Source of the DNA: Janibacter cremeus
Lineage (GTDB): Bacteria; Actinomycetota; Actinomycetes; Actinomycetales; Dermatophilaceae
Direction of reading: 5' to 3'
DNA length: 64,000 bases
NCBI RefSeq assembly: GCF_013409205.1
Contig: NZ_JACCAE010000001.1
Location: 2,790,001-2,854,000, forward strand
The notes under the pieces were generated by a model that made no database searches, was not told where the DNA came from, and worked only from the letters and a program-made list of their open reading frames with translations. The position numbers were made by a program, and so were the translations under genes. The first letter of the stretch is position 1. The number at the start of each line of letters is the position of its first letter. Positions 1-8,810 of this stretch are shown here, one piece after another.

Positions 1-3000
1 CCGGTCCTGTGCGTGGTGCATGAAGACCGTGCCCTCGGGCATCCGGTGGCTGACGACGGCACGTGCGGCAACGACGCCGTTGCGGTTGACCGCCTCGATC
101 CAGTCGTTGTCCTTGATCCCGATCTTGGCCGCGTCCTGGTCGGACATCCACACCGCCTGGCCGCCACGGCTGAGGCTGAGCATGAAGAGGTTGTCCTGGT
201 ACTCGCTGTGGATCGACCACTTGTTGTGCGGCGTCAGGTAGCGCACCGCGACGGACACCGCCTCGCCCTCGGCCTGGTGGGTGTCGCCGATGGGGCGTTC
301 ACCGAAGAGGCGGGTCATGTTCAGCGGTGGACGGTAGGTCGGCAACCCCTCGCCCATCGCGAGCATCCAGTCGTGATCGAGGTAGAACTGCTGGCGCCCC
401 GTGAGGGTGTGGAAGGGCTTGAGCCGCTCGATGTTCTGCGTGAAGGGGGCGTACCTGCGACCACCCGACTCGCTGCCGGACCACTCCGGTGAGGTGATCA
501 CCGGTGCCGGCCCCGCCTGGGTGTCGGCGAAGGTCACGTGGGCACCCTCGTGCTCCGCGGACAGATCGTGCATCAACTGGCCGGTGCGCTTCTCCAGGTC
601 CTTGAATCCCTCGGTCGCCAGGTGCCCGTTCGTCGTACCCGACAGGCGCAGGATCGCCTCGGCGACGTTGATGTCGGTGTCCAGCTTCGGCCGACCCGCG
701 GTGGGACCACCCCGGACCTCGCCGTTCAGTTGGCGCAACTCGGTGATCTCACGCGTCGGGTCGTACTTCACGCCCTTGGTCACCATGCCGACGTCCTCGA
801 GCAGCGGTCCGATGGCGGTCAGCTTGGCGTAGACGGCGGTGTAGTCCCGCTCGACGGCGGCGATGGTCGGCATGGTCTTGCCGGGGACCGGCTCGCACTC
901 ACCGTGCTTCCAGTCCAGGACTCGGCCGTGGACCGCCGACATCGCCTCGGGGGTGTCGTGCCACAACGGCTTCGCCACGACGTCCGTACGGGTGCCGAGG
1001 TGGTCGACGGCCATCTCGGAGAAGCGCTTGGCGATCTCCTTCCACGCCTCCCAGTCGGTCTTGGACTGCCACGGTGGCGCGATCGCCGGGTTGAAGGAGT
1101 TGACGTAGGGATGCATGTCCGTGGTGTTCAGGTCGTGCTTCTCGTACCACGTGGCCGCAGGCAGGACGACGTCCGACAGCAGCGTCGAGCTGGTCATGCG
1201 GAAGTCGATGGTCATCAGCATGTCGAGCTTGCCCTCGGGCAGCTCCTCCGGCCAGGCGATCTCCTGCGGGCGCAGGTCCTGCGGGGCCTGCTTCGCCCTG
1301 ACCGCGTTGCTCGTCCCGAGCAGGTGCTTGAGGAAGTACTCGTTGCCCTTCGCGGAGGAGCCGAAGAGGTTGGAGCGCCACAGGGAGAGCACGCGTGGGA
1401 AGTTGTCCGGGTTCTCCGGGTCCTCGATCGCGAACTGCAGGCTGCCCTCCTTCAGGGAGGAGGCGACGTAGTCACCGACGGGGACGCCGGCAGCGGCGGC
1501 CTCGTCGGCCACGGTGAGGCTGCTGCGGTCGAACTGGGGGTAGGACGGGGCCCAGCCCAGCCGGGCCGATTGAGCGAGCAGGTCCATGGTCGTGCGACCG
1601 TCGAAGGCCCCGGTGCTGCCGTTGATCTCCTCGGCGGAGAAGGTGTCGTAGCGGTACTGGCTGGTGTTGACGTACCAGTACGCGGTCTGGTTCATGTGGC
1701 GCGGCGGGCGGACCCAGTCCAGCGCGAAGGCCATCTGCTGGAAGCCCATGAGCGGGCGAACCTTCTCCTGGCCGACGTAGTGCGCCCAGCCGCCGCCGTT
1801 GCGGCCCTGGCAGCCGGTGATCGTGGAGAGGACGAGCATCGTCCGGTACGCCTGGTCGGCGTGGTACCAGTGGTTGACACCGGCGCCCATGATGATCATG
1901 CCGCGACCGTTGGTGTCGATGGCGCTCTGCGCCCACTCCCGCGCCAGGCGCACGATCTGCTCGGCGGGGACACCGCTGAGCTCGGCGCCCCATGCGGGCG
2001 TGGCCGGCACGCTCGCGTCGGTGTAGTCGCTCGGCCAGGTCCCGGGCAGGCCGTCACGGCCGACGCCGTAGTGGGCGAGCATGAGATCGAGGACGGTCGT
2101 GACCAGGTGGCCGCCGATGCGCCGCACCGGAACCCCCCGGCGCTCCTGGATCGCGGCCCCTTCGAGGTTGTCGAAGCGCGGCAGCTCGACCTCGACGGCC
2201 TCGTCGGACCCGTAGAGGCTCAGGCGGGGACGGATGTCACCGAGATCGAGGTTCCACTGGCCGACGCCCTCCTCGCCGAAGCGGTGGCCGATCGAGCCAC
2301 GCGGGATCGCGATCTCGTCGGTGCTCTCGTCCAGGACCGCCGGCTTCCACATGGCGTTCTCGCTCGTGGCCTCCGGGTGGTCCAGGTCGCCGGCCACGAG
2401 GAACTTGCCCGGACGGTAGGCGGTCCCGTCCTCGGACTGCTCCAGGCTGATCAGGTATGGCAGGTCCGTGAAGGTCTGGTTGTACTCGGTGAAGAAGTCG
2501 ACCTGCTGGTCGACGAAGTACTCCTTGAGCACGACGTGGGCCAGGGCCATCGCCAGGGCGCCGTCGGTGCCGGGAGCGGCCGCGACCCACTCGTCGGCGA
2601 ACTTCACGTTCTCGGCGTAGTCGGGCGAGACGGCAATGACCTTCTGCCCGCGGTAACGGGCCTCGATCATCCAGTGGGCGTCGGGTGTGCGGGTCAGCGG
2701 GACGTTGGAGCCCCACATGATCAGGTACGCCGCGTCCCACCAGTCACCGGACTCGGGCACGTCGGTCTGGTCGCCGAACATCTGCGGCGAGGCATTGGGC
2801 AGGTCTGCGTACCAGTCGTAGAAGGAGAGCATCGGGGCGCCGATGAGCTCGTGGAAGCGGGCACCGGAGGCGTAGCTGACCTGCGACATCGCGGGGATGG
2901 GAGAGAAGCCGGCGATGCGGTCCGGTCCCCAGCGCTTGATCGTGTAGACCTTCGCGGCGGCGACCATCTCGACGGCCTCTGCCCACGAGGCGCGCACGAG

Positions 3001-3531
3001 GCCGCCCTTGCCGCGGGCGGCCTTGTAGGTGCGGGTCAGGTCCTCGTCCTGGACAATCGATCCCCACGCGACGACCGGGTCGCCGTAGGTGGCCTTGGCC
3101 TTGCGGTACATGTCGAGCAGCACCCCGCGCACGTACGGGTAGCGCACCCGGGTCGGGGAGTAGGTGTACCAGGAGAAGGCCGCGCCGCGCGGGCAGCCGC
3201 GCGGCTCGTACTCCGGCCGGTCGGCGCCGGTGGTCGGGTAGTCCGTCTGCTGCGCCTCCCAGGTGATGATCCCGTCCTTGACGTAGACCTTCCACGAGCA
3301 CGAACCGGTGCAGTTGACGCCGTGCGTGCTGCGCACGACCTTGTCGTGGCTCCACCGGTCCCGGTAGAAGACATCACCCTCGCGACCACCCTCGACGAAC
3401 ATCGAGCGCTGGTCCTGGGAGATGCCCGCCTTGGTGAAGAAGCGTCGAGTGCCGACCAGGGCGGACGAGAGCGAGCCGTCCAGGCCTGCGGAGCGGGGGA
3501 GCTCCGAGGCGGGTCGTGGGGTGGTGGTCAT
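1..3531 (-). CDS. narG: Respiratory nitrate reductase alpha subunit (partial, C-terminus off the left edge)
   Basis: Catalytic molybdopterin subunit of the membrane-bound NarGHI complex, which reduces nitrate to nitrite on the cytoplasmic face with electrons from the quinol pool. The 1177 visible codons read open to the window edge; NarG proteins are usually about 1230-1250 residues, so roughly 60 residues are missing. Visible hallmarks are the FS0 cluster ligands H70-x3-C74-x3-C78 and C113, the YDWYADLP segment whose D229 corresponds to the Mo-ligating aspartate, and the QTDVPES segment. ATG start at 3531 is preceded by a strong AGGAGG. It overlaps the stop of the upstream regulator by 4 nt (ATGA), implying translational coupling. 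narHJI would lie beyond the left edge. Confidence 0.97.
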   Translation of the reverse strand, partial: MTTTPRPASELPRSAGLDGSLSSALVGTRRFFTKAGISQDQRSMFVEGGREGDVFYRDRWSHDKVVRSTHGVNCTGSCSWKVYVKDGIITWEAQQTDYPTTGADRPEYEPRGCPRGAAFSWYTYSPTRVRYPYVRGVLLDMYRKAKATYGDPVVAWGSIVQDEDLTRTYKAARGKGGLVRASWAEAVEMVAAAKVYTIKRWGPDRIAGFSPIPAMSQVSYASGARFHELIGAPMLSFYDWYADLPNASPQMFGDQTDVPESGDWWDAAYLIMWGSNVPLTRTPDAHWMIEARYRGQKVIAVSPDYAENVKFADEWVAAAPGTDGALAMALAHVVLKEYFVDQQVDFFTEYNQTFTDLPYLISLEQSEDGTAYRPGKFLVAGDLDHPEATSENAMWKPAVLDESTDEIAIPRGSIGHRFGEEGVGQWNLDLGDIRPRLSLYGSDEAVEVELPRFDNLEGAAIQERRGVPVRRIGGHLVTTVLDLMLAHYGVGRDGLPGTWPSDYTDASVPATPAWGAELSGVPAEQIVRLAREWAQSAIDTNGRGMIIMGAGVNHWYHADQAYRTMLVLSTITGCQGRNGGGWAHYVGQEKVRPLMGFQQMAFALDWVRPPRHMNQTAYWYVNTSQYRYDTFSAEEINGSTGAFDGRTTMDLLAQSARLGWAPSYPQFDRSSLTVADEAAAAGVPVGDYVASSLKEGSLQFAIEDPENPDNFPRVLSLWRSNLFGSSAKGNEYFLKHLLGTSNAVRAKQAPQDLRPQEIAWPEELPEGKLDMLMTIDFRMTSSTLLSDVVLPAATWYEKHDLNTTDMHPYVNSFNPAIAPPWQSKTDWEAWKEIAKRFSEMAVDHLGTRTDVVAKPLWHDTPEAMSAVHGRVLDWKHGECEPVPGKTMPTIAAVERDYTAVYAKLTAIGPLLEDVGMVTKGVKYDPTREITELRQLNGEVRGGPTAGRPKLDTDINVAEAILRLSGTTNGHLATEGFKDLEKRTGQLMHDLSAEHEGAHVTFADTQAGPAPVITSPEWSGSESGGRRYAPFTQNIERLKPFHTLTGRQQFYLDHDWMLAMGEGLPTYRPPLNMTRLFGERPIGDTHQAEGEAVSVAVRYLTPHNKWSIHSEYQDNLFMLSLSRGGQAVWMSDQDAAKIGIKDNDWIEAVNRNGVVAARAVVSHRMPEGTVFMHHAQDR

Positions 3532-4307
3532 GAGTTGCCTCCTGAAGGGGCGAAGTCCGCCCGGGTGGTGACGTGGGCCAAGCAGTGGGTCGGGCCGACG
3601 AAGGGCTCGAGGGAGACCTCGGCGTCGCGCTCGCCGAGGACGTCGAGGGTGCCGCGGATCAGCCCGCGGTGAATACCGCAGGCGACCTCGGGGTGGGCTC
3701 TGGCGAGCTGGATGAAGGGACAGTCCACGAGGTCGATCCGGGCGGTGCGTCCGGAGTCCTCGGTGCGGACGCTGGGGGTGTATCCCCACACCCGCAGGGT
3801 GTCGACGAGGCGTCCGACGGTGCTCGACCACTCGCCGGCGGTGCGTGCGGGTGCGGGTGCGTCGGGATGGGCCACGTGCTCCTGTGCCCAGGCGATGCCG
3901 ACTTCTTCAGGGCCCAGGTGTCGGCCATCCGCGTGACGGGCATCGAAGGTCTCGGTCAGCAGGGTCGCCAGCAGGCGGTAGGCCTGAAGCGGCAGGCGGT
4001 CGAGGGAACCGGCAGCAACGACGTACTTCTTCGTCGGTCGGCCGGCGCCCGGCGTGCGTACCGAGCGGCTGGTGAGCAGTCCGCCCTCGACGAGCTGGGT
4101 CAGGTGGAATCGCACGGTCGTGACGTGCAGTCCGACGAGGTCACCCAGCTCGCGGGCGCTCAGGCCCTCGGTCCGCTGCGGACCGGGCAGGTTGGCCAGG
4201 GTGTCGACGATGTCCCGCCGCACGGCCGACCGCAGCAGACCGGCGCCGGGACGACCGGCACCGGCGCTCCCGCGCGTGGACCCCTCGGAGACTGTCACGG
4301 ACGTCAC
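3528..4307 (-). CDS. Winged-helix regulator with C-terminal cysteines (SufR/ArnR-like), coupled to narG
   Basis: Predicted DNA-binding regulator of the ArsR-like COG2345/SufR type, 259 aa from a GTG start. The N-terminal winged helix spans about residues 25-95 (LSARELGDLVGLHVTTVRFH, then a GRPTKKY wing). The C-terminal part holds three spaced cysteines (DCPFIQ, then VACGIH after 13 residues, then PTHCLAH), the pattern that ligates an Fe-S cluster in SufR relatives. In Corynebacterium an Fe-S regulator, ArnR, represses the nar operon in response to oxygen or NO; equivalence here is inference from position and cysteines. It is the first gene of a unit with narG and overlaps it by 4 nt, so it probably controls nitrate respiration and itself. 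Confidence 0.85.
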   Translation of the reverse strand: MTSVTVSEGSTRGSAGAGRPGAGLLRSAVRRDIVDTLANLPGPQRTEGLSARELGDLVGLHVTTVRFHLTQLVEGGLLTSRSVRTPGAGRPTKKYVVAAGSLDRLPLQAYRLLATLLTETFDARHADGRHLGPEEVGIAWAQEHVAHPDAPAPARTAGEWSSTVGRLVDTLRVWGYTPSVRTEDSGRTARIDLVDCPFIQLARAHPEVACGIHRGLIRGTLDVLGERDAEVSLEPFVGPTHCLAHVTTRADFAPSGGNS

Positions 4308-4504
4308 TCTGCCAGATAAAGAGGAATTGACCCAGCAAGGGTCGTGTCGCCGCGTCGCGGTGAATTACGCAACAGGTTAGTGGTCTAATCCCTTGATCTC
4401 ATGGGGATTGCGGCATGGCCGGGGTCCGGCGGCGACGCGTGGCAGTCCGGGGAGTGGTATTTCCCCGGGTAGTGGAAATGGCGAATAAAAATGAAGGCCT
4501 CGGA
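4308..4504. promoter_or_regulatory. AT-enriched intergenic region with probable regulator-narG promoter and a weak tesB terminator hairpin
   Basis: This 197-bp stretch between tesB and the regulator-narG unit is clearly lower in GC than its surroundings. It holds an inverted repeat GACCC-N5-GGGTC at 4329-4343, about 22 bp upstream of the regulator start, which could be its operator. It also holds a CCGGGG-N10-CCCCGG hairpin at 4447-4468 that could terminate tesB. I could not identify a convincing -35/-10 pair or an FNR-type TTGAT-N4-ATCAA site. Confidence 0.3.
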
Positions 4505-5470
4505 TCAGTCGTCCTTGACCCGGATCATGCCTTCCTGGGCGATGGTCGTCGTGAGTAGTCCATCTCGGGTGAAGACCTTCCCGACGCCCAGCCCACGACC
4601 GCCCTGGGCGGAGGGGGACTCCTGCGAGTACAGGAGCCACTGCGCGGGGTCGACGATCCGGTGGAACCACATCGAGTGGTCGAGGCTCGCCACGCGCAGG
4701 CTCGGATCGGTCCACGTTCGTCCGTGGCGTCGCAGGACCGACTCCAGCAGGGTGTAGTCGGACATGTAGGCCAGCACCGAGGCCTGGAGGTACGGATCGG
4801 TGCCGACCTCGCCGAGGAGACGGAACCACACGTCCTGCCGGGCCCGGCGGGCGTCGCCGGGCTGCATCGTGATGTCGCCGTCGACGTAGCGGTGGTCGAC
4901 GGGGCGGCCGACGAGGTACTGGGCGCGTGGGTGGTCGATGGCCGCGAACTTGTCCGCGACCGCGGGCAGGTCCTCGGGTGCCGGGACGTCGGGCATCTCG
5001 TCGTGGTGGTCCAGGCCGTTGGCCGGGTCCTCGTAGGAGGCGCTCAGGGACAGGATCGGGCGGCCGTGCTGCATCGCGTGGACCCGACGCGCGGAGAAGG
5101 AGCGACCATCACGCATCCGCTCCACCGAGAAGCGGATCGGCTGGGTGTCGTCACCCGGTCGCATGAAGTAGGCGTGCAGCGAGTGGGGGAGTCGTTGCGG
5201 GTGCTCGTCGCGCACCGTGAGGCTGGCCGCCATGAGGGACTGGGCCAGGACCTGGCCGCCGTAGACCCGATGGTGGGGTTGCACGAGACTGTCCGCGATG
5301 TAGACGTCGGCCTCGCGGCTGCTGACGTTGTCGGTGTCGTCGATGCCGGTGACGGTGATCGTCGCGGTGCCGAGTCGCTGCAGCTCGAGGACGGACAGCA
5401 GGTCTGCCAGGGAGCGCGCCTGGCGCTCGGCGGGGGTGAGGTCGTCGGTCACGAGCCGTCTCCAATTCAT
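4505..5470 (-). CDS. tesB: Acyl-CoA thioesterase II
   Basis: Double-hotdog thioesterase that hydrolyses medium- to long-chain acyl-CoA to free fatty acid and CoA in the cytoplasm. Family signatures are visible: an N-terminal hotdog with HHRVYGGQVLAQSL, the FMRPGDD loop, SFSARRVHAMQHGRPI, and a C-terminal hotdog with SLDHSMWFHR, the LLYSQESPSAQGGRG segment and TIAQEGMIR, which carry the Asp and Gln of the TesB active-site triad. Length (321-325 aa) is slightly above the usual 285-300. The start is uncertain: ATG at 5470 or GTG at 5482, neither with a clear Shine-Dalgarno sequence. It lies 36 bp downstream of recQ on the same strand. Confidence 0.93.
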   Translation of the reverse strand: MNWRRLVTDDLTPAERQARSLADLLSVLELQRLGTATITVTGIDDTDNVSSREADVYIADSLVQPHHRVYGGQVLAQSLMAASLTVRDEHPQRLPHSLHAYFMRPGDDTQPIRFSVERMRDGRSFSARRVHAMQHGRPILSLSASYEDPANGLDHHDEMPDVPAPEDLPAVADKFAAIDHPRAQYLVGRPVDHRYVDGDITMQPGDARRARQDVWFRLLGEVGTDPYLQASVLAYMSDYTLLESVLRRHGRTWTDPSLRVASLDHSMWFHRIVDPAQWLLYSQESPSAQGGRGLGVGKVFTRDGLLTTTIAQEGMIRVKDD

Positions 5471-5506
5471 CGGGTCAGGCACGAAGGCTATGCGATGTCG
5501 GCGTCC

Positions 5507-7627
5507 TCAGCCGTCGATGCCCAGCACGAAGGGAAGGACCTCGACTGCCCCGGCGCGTCGTAGGGCCCGGGCCGCGACGGTGAGCGTCCACCGGGAGTGC
5601 GCGACGTCGTCGACGAGCAGGACCGGGCCGGACAGCCCGGGCAGCGAGGCCGCGAGCTCCGGTCCGACCTCCAGTCGCTCCCACACGCCCGAGAGTCGGT
5701 AGGCCGAGTTGCCGCCCGGCTGCCCGATGGGTCCTCCGTCGACGAGGTCGAGGGAGCCGAGGACGGGCAGTCGCCCGATCGCAGCGAGCTGCTCGGCGAG
5801 TGAGGTGACGAGTGAGGGACGACTTCGGGAGGGAATGGTGACGATGCCGGCGGGACGGGTGCCCCACCCCCACTCGGCGAGCACTCGCACGACGGCACGC
5901 ACGGTTGACTCCGGCACGGGCTGGTCGTCCGCGAGCAGTTCACGCACCCGTGGGCCCCACCCCAGGTCGGTGACGCGCGCCAGCGCTCGCCCGCGGGACA
6001 TGCCCTCCTCCGGTGGGATCTTTCCCTTGACCGGCACCCCGAGCCGGTCCATCCCCGTGGGCCACTGGGCTCGGGGGTCGAGATCGATGCCGGCCCGGTC
6101 GAGCGTGGAACGGGCCGAACCCAGGGCGTCTTCGGCGACATCGGCGTCGATCCACGGACCCGCGCAGCGGTCGCACCGCCCGCAGTCCGTCGCGCTCGGG
6201 TCGTCGAGGGTGCGCTGGAGGAAGGCCATCCGGCAACCGTCGGTGGCGATGTAGTCGAGCATGTGCTGCTGCTCGGCCTCGCGAGCGGCGGCGACGCGCT
6301 CGTACCGCTGCGCGTCGTAGACCCACGGCTGCCCCGTGCTGATCCAGCCACCGCTGACGCGCTGGACGGCACCATCGACGTCGAGGACCTTCAGCAGCAG
6401 TTCCAGGCGAGTGCGGCGGATGTCGACGATGGTCTCGAGGGCGGCCGTGGACAGTGGCTTGCCGGCCTCCGCCAAGGCGGTGAGCACCGCAGCCGCCTGG
6501 TCCTCCCGGGGCATCGACGAGGAGGCGAAGTGCTTCCAGATGGCGACGTCGTCGTGCCCGGGCAGCAGCACGACGTCCGCCCGCTCGGTGGCACGGCCGG
6601 CACGGCCGACTTGCTGGTAGTAGGCGACCGGCGACGAGGGCGCCCCGAGATGCACGACGAAGCCGAGGTCCGGCTTGTCGAAACCCATGCCCAGGGCACT
6701 TGTCGCCACCAGCGCCTTGACCTGGTTGTGGCGCAGCGCCTCCTCCATGCCGGCCCGCTCCTCCGCGTCCGAGCGACCGGTGTAGGCGGCGACCGTGTGC
6801 CCGGCGGCGGTGAGTGCCGCGGCGACGTCCTCGGCGGCACTGACGGTCAGGGTGTAGACGATGCCGCTGCCCTGGAGCCGGCCGAGGTGGGTGGAGAGCC
6901 ACGCGAGGTGGTGGTCCATCCCCGAGCGGGGCAGGACGGCCAGCCGCAGGCTGTCGCGGGCGAGCTGGCCGCGGATCGTCAGTACCTCGCTGGTGGCCCC
7001 GGCGGCCAGTTGCTCGGCCACGTCGAGCACGACGCGCTCGTTGGCGGTCGCCGTCGTCGCGAGTACCGGCGTGCCCTCGGGGAGCTCGCCGAGCAGGTCC
7101 TTGATCCGGCGGTAGTCGGGGCGAAAGTCGTGGCCCCAGTCGCTGACGCAGTGCGCCTCGTCGACGACGAGGAGGCCGCATCGGCGGGTCAGGTCAGGCA
7201 GCTGCTCGGCGCGGAAGCGGGGGTTGTTCAGCCGCTCGGGGCTCACCAGCAGGACGTCGACCTCGTCCCGGGCGAGCTGACCGCGGACCTCGTCCCACTG
7301 CTGGGCGTTCGCGGAGTTCATCGACACGGCACGCACGCCGGCCCGCTCGGCCGCCGCGATCTGGTCCCGCATCAGCGCGAGGAGGGGAGAGACGATGAGG
7401 GCCGGGCCGGCCCCCTTCGCCCGCTGCAGCCGTGAGGCGACGAAGTAGACCGCCGACTTGCCCCACCCGGTGCGCTGCACGACGAGCACCCGTGACCCGC
7501 CGCCGACGAGCGCCTCGATCGCCTCGAACTGCCCCTCGCGGAAGGTCACGTCGTCCCGACCGACGAGCCGTCGCAGGACCGTGGTTGCGTCGTCGAGAAG
7601 CGTGGTGGCCGCGGGGGAGGAGGTCAT
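5507..7627 (-). CDS. recQ: RecQ-family ATP-dependent DNA helicase with C-terminal phosphoribosyltransferase-like domain
   Basis: Superfamily 2 3'-5' helicase of 706 aa acting in recombination and fork repair. Visible parts: Walker A GWGKS (residues 54-58), the DEAH box (156-159) followed by HCVSDWGHDFRPDYRRI, helicase C motifs including ATSALGMGFDKPD and the QVGRAGRATER arginine-finger region, and a zinc knuckle with C, then CGRCDRC (about residues 480-510). The last ~130 residues lack an HRDC domain and instead end in VLLVDDVAHSRWTL, a PRPP-binding-loop-like hydrophobic-DD motif of type I phosphoribosyltransferases, with an ATG at 7627 as the best start. It diverges from the thioesterase gene at 7714. 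Confidence 0.93.
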   Translation of the reverse strand: MTSSPAATTLLDDATTVLRRLVGRDDVTFREGQFEAIEALVGGGSRVLVVQRTGWGKSAVYFVASRLQRAKGAGPALIVSPLLALMRDQIAAAERAGVRAVSMNSANAQQWDEVRGQLARDEVDVLLVSPERLNNPRFRAEQLPDLTRRCGLLVVDEAHCVSDWGHDFRPDYRRIKDLLGELPEGTPVLATTATANERVVLDVAEQLAAGATSEVLTIRGQLARDSLRLAVLPRSGMDHHLAWLSTHLGRLQGSGIVYTLTVSAAEDVAAALTAAGHTVAAYTGRSDAEERAGMEEALRHNQVKALVATSALGMGFDKPDLGFVVHLGAPSSPVAYYQQVGRAGRATERADVVLLPGHDDVAIWKHFASSSMPREDQAAAVLTALAEAGKPLSTAALETIVDIRRTRLELLLKVLDVDGAVQRVSGGWISTGQPWVYDAQRYERVAAAREAEQQHMLDYIATDGCRMAFLQRTLDDPSATDCGRCDRCAGPWIDADVAEDALGSARSTLDRAGIDLDPRAQWPTGMDRLGVPVKGKIPPEEGMSRGRALARVTDLGWGPRVRELLADDQPVPESTVRAVVRVLAEWGWGTRPAGIVTIPSRSRPSLVTSLAEQLAAIGRLPVLGSLDLVDGGPIGQPGGNSAYRLSGVWERLEVGPELAASLPGLSGPVLLVDDVAHSRWTLTVAARALRRAGAVEVLPFVLGIDG

Positions 7628-7713
7628 GCAGCCACCGTAGGTGAGCCCGGTGACCACGCCGTCCCCACCGCACGGGGTGGGGACGAGCACGACCGCGGTG
7701 CGAGGATGTGGAC

Positions 7714-8175
7714 ATGAGCGATCACCCGTCGTCCTCCTCACGGTTCACCGCCAAGATCGGCCTGCGGTGGGGGGACATGGACGCCTACGGGCACGTCAAC
7801 AACGTCCAGTACCACCGTCTCCTCGAGGAGGCGCGCATCAGGGCCTTCAGCCACTGGTTCCACGCCAGCGGCAGCGAGCGGATGCTGAGGTCCGGCGTGC
7901 TCCTCGCCCGGCAGGAGATCGAGTTCCTCAGCCAGCTGACCTACCGCCCCGAGCCGGTCAGCATCGAGATGTGGATCACCCGCATCGGCGGCGCCAGCTG
8001 GGAGATGGCCTATGACATCGGTGACCCTGACAGCGAGACGGTCTACGCCCGTGCCGAGAGCACGCTGGTTGCCTTTGATACAGCAGCACAACGACCGAGG
8101 AAGCTCGGCGAGGACGAGCGGTCGGCGTTGAGGGCCTACCTCGGCGAGCCGGCAGCGATGAGGCGACGTCGATGA
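7714..8175 (+). CDS. Hotdog-fold acyl-CoA thioesterase (4HBT/YbgC-FadM family)
   Basis: Single-hotdog thioesterase, 153 aa. The diagnostic segment RWGDMDAYGHVNNVQYHRLLEEARI (split here as RWGDMDAYGHVNN and QYHRLLEEARI) carries the catalytic Asp and the acyl-CoA-binding HVNN loop. Substrate cannot be told from sequence; relatives act on short- to medium-chain or aromatic acyl-CoAs. ATG at 7714 is preceded by GAGG at 8-nt spacing; a GTG two codons earlier is possible. It overlaps the next gene by 4 nt (ATGA), so the two are co-translated. Confidence 0.92.
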   Translation: MSDHPSSSSRFTAKIGLRWGDMDAYGHVNNVQYHRLLEEARIRAFSHWFHASGSERMLRSGVLLARQEIEFLSQLTYRPEPVSIEMWITRIGGASWEMAYDIGDPDSETVYARAESTLVAFDTAAQRPRKLGEDERSALRAYLGEPAAMRRRR

Positions 8176-8798
8176 CACTTCGGCTGGTCGACGAGGCGAG
8201 TGCCCAGGACCTGACCACCTACCTGGCGCGGGCCAGGCGGGTCGACGACTCCGGGGACGTGCGGCTGCAGGCCGTCGGTGACGTCCTGGCGGTGTGGACC
8301 TGCGTGGTCCCCGGACGCGGGCTCGGCAGTGCCGGCCTGGTGCTCGGTCTGCGAACCTTCGCGCTCGCCGAGCCGGTGACCAGTGACCGCACCGTCCCGC
8401 TCGGGGCCGTGACCGACCGCCTGGCCCGCAGCGGAACCGAGATCCCCGACCCGCCGATGACCACCCAGCCGACGTGGGGCGCGCTGAGCCCGCCCCGCTC
8501 CGGCTGGGAACCCGTCGGCGCGGTCCCGGATGCCCGGCTGGGGGAGGTGGCGCTGGCCGGCATCGAGGAGGTCGCACAGGGGGCTCCCGAGGGCTCCGGC
8601 AGCGCCGCCGTGGCGGACCTGCGGTCCCGGGTCTGGGGCCGGCACACCGACACGGTCCCGCCGGTGCCCGCGGGCACCGCCTTCGGGCTGCACGTCCTGG
8701 GCTTCCTGCGACCCGACGAGCAGTCCGCGGCAAGTGTCCACGCGGCCGGGCCGTGGACGCGTGTGGCCACCGACCGGGGCTTCGTCATCGCTCGATGA
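8172..8798 (+). CDS. Conserved hypothetical actinobacterial protein
   Basis: A 208-aa protein with no domain I recognise. It is soluble-looking, rich in Ala, Val, Pro and Gly, with no signal peptide, membrane segment or metal motif. Its start overlaps the stop of the upstream thioesterase (ATGA at 8172-8175), so a functional link to acyl-CoA metabolism is plausible but only inferred. Codon use matches its neighbours, and no competing frame has recognisable content, which supports it being real. Start is fixed by the overlap. Confidence 0.75.
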   Translation: MTLRLVDEASAQDLTTYLARARRVDDSGDVRLQAVGDVLAVWTCVVPGRGLGSAGLVLGLRTFALAEPVTSDRTVPLGAVTDRLARSGTEIPDPPMTTQPTWGALSPPRSGWEPVGAVPDARLGEVALAGIEEVAQGAPEGSGSAAVADLRSRVWGRHTDTVPPVPAGTAFGLHVLGFLRPDEQSAASVHAAGPWTRVATDRGFVIAR

Positions 8799-8810
8799 TC
8801 CCGGCCTAGG

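Noticed and set aside
538..3672. 1044-codon open frame on the plus strand across narG
   Set aside because: It is antisense to a convincing narG reading with cofactor motifs; composition is typical of a GC-rich shadow frame and no motif is recognisable.
4376..4400. FNR/Crp-like half-site (TTGATCTCATG) upstream of the nar regulator
   Set aside because: The second half-site does not match ATCAA, so it is not a credible FNR box.
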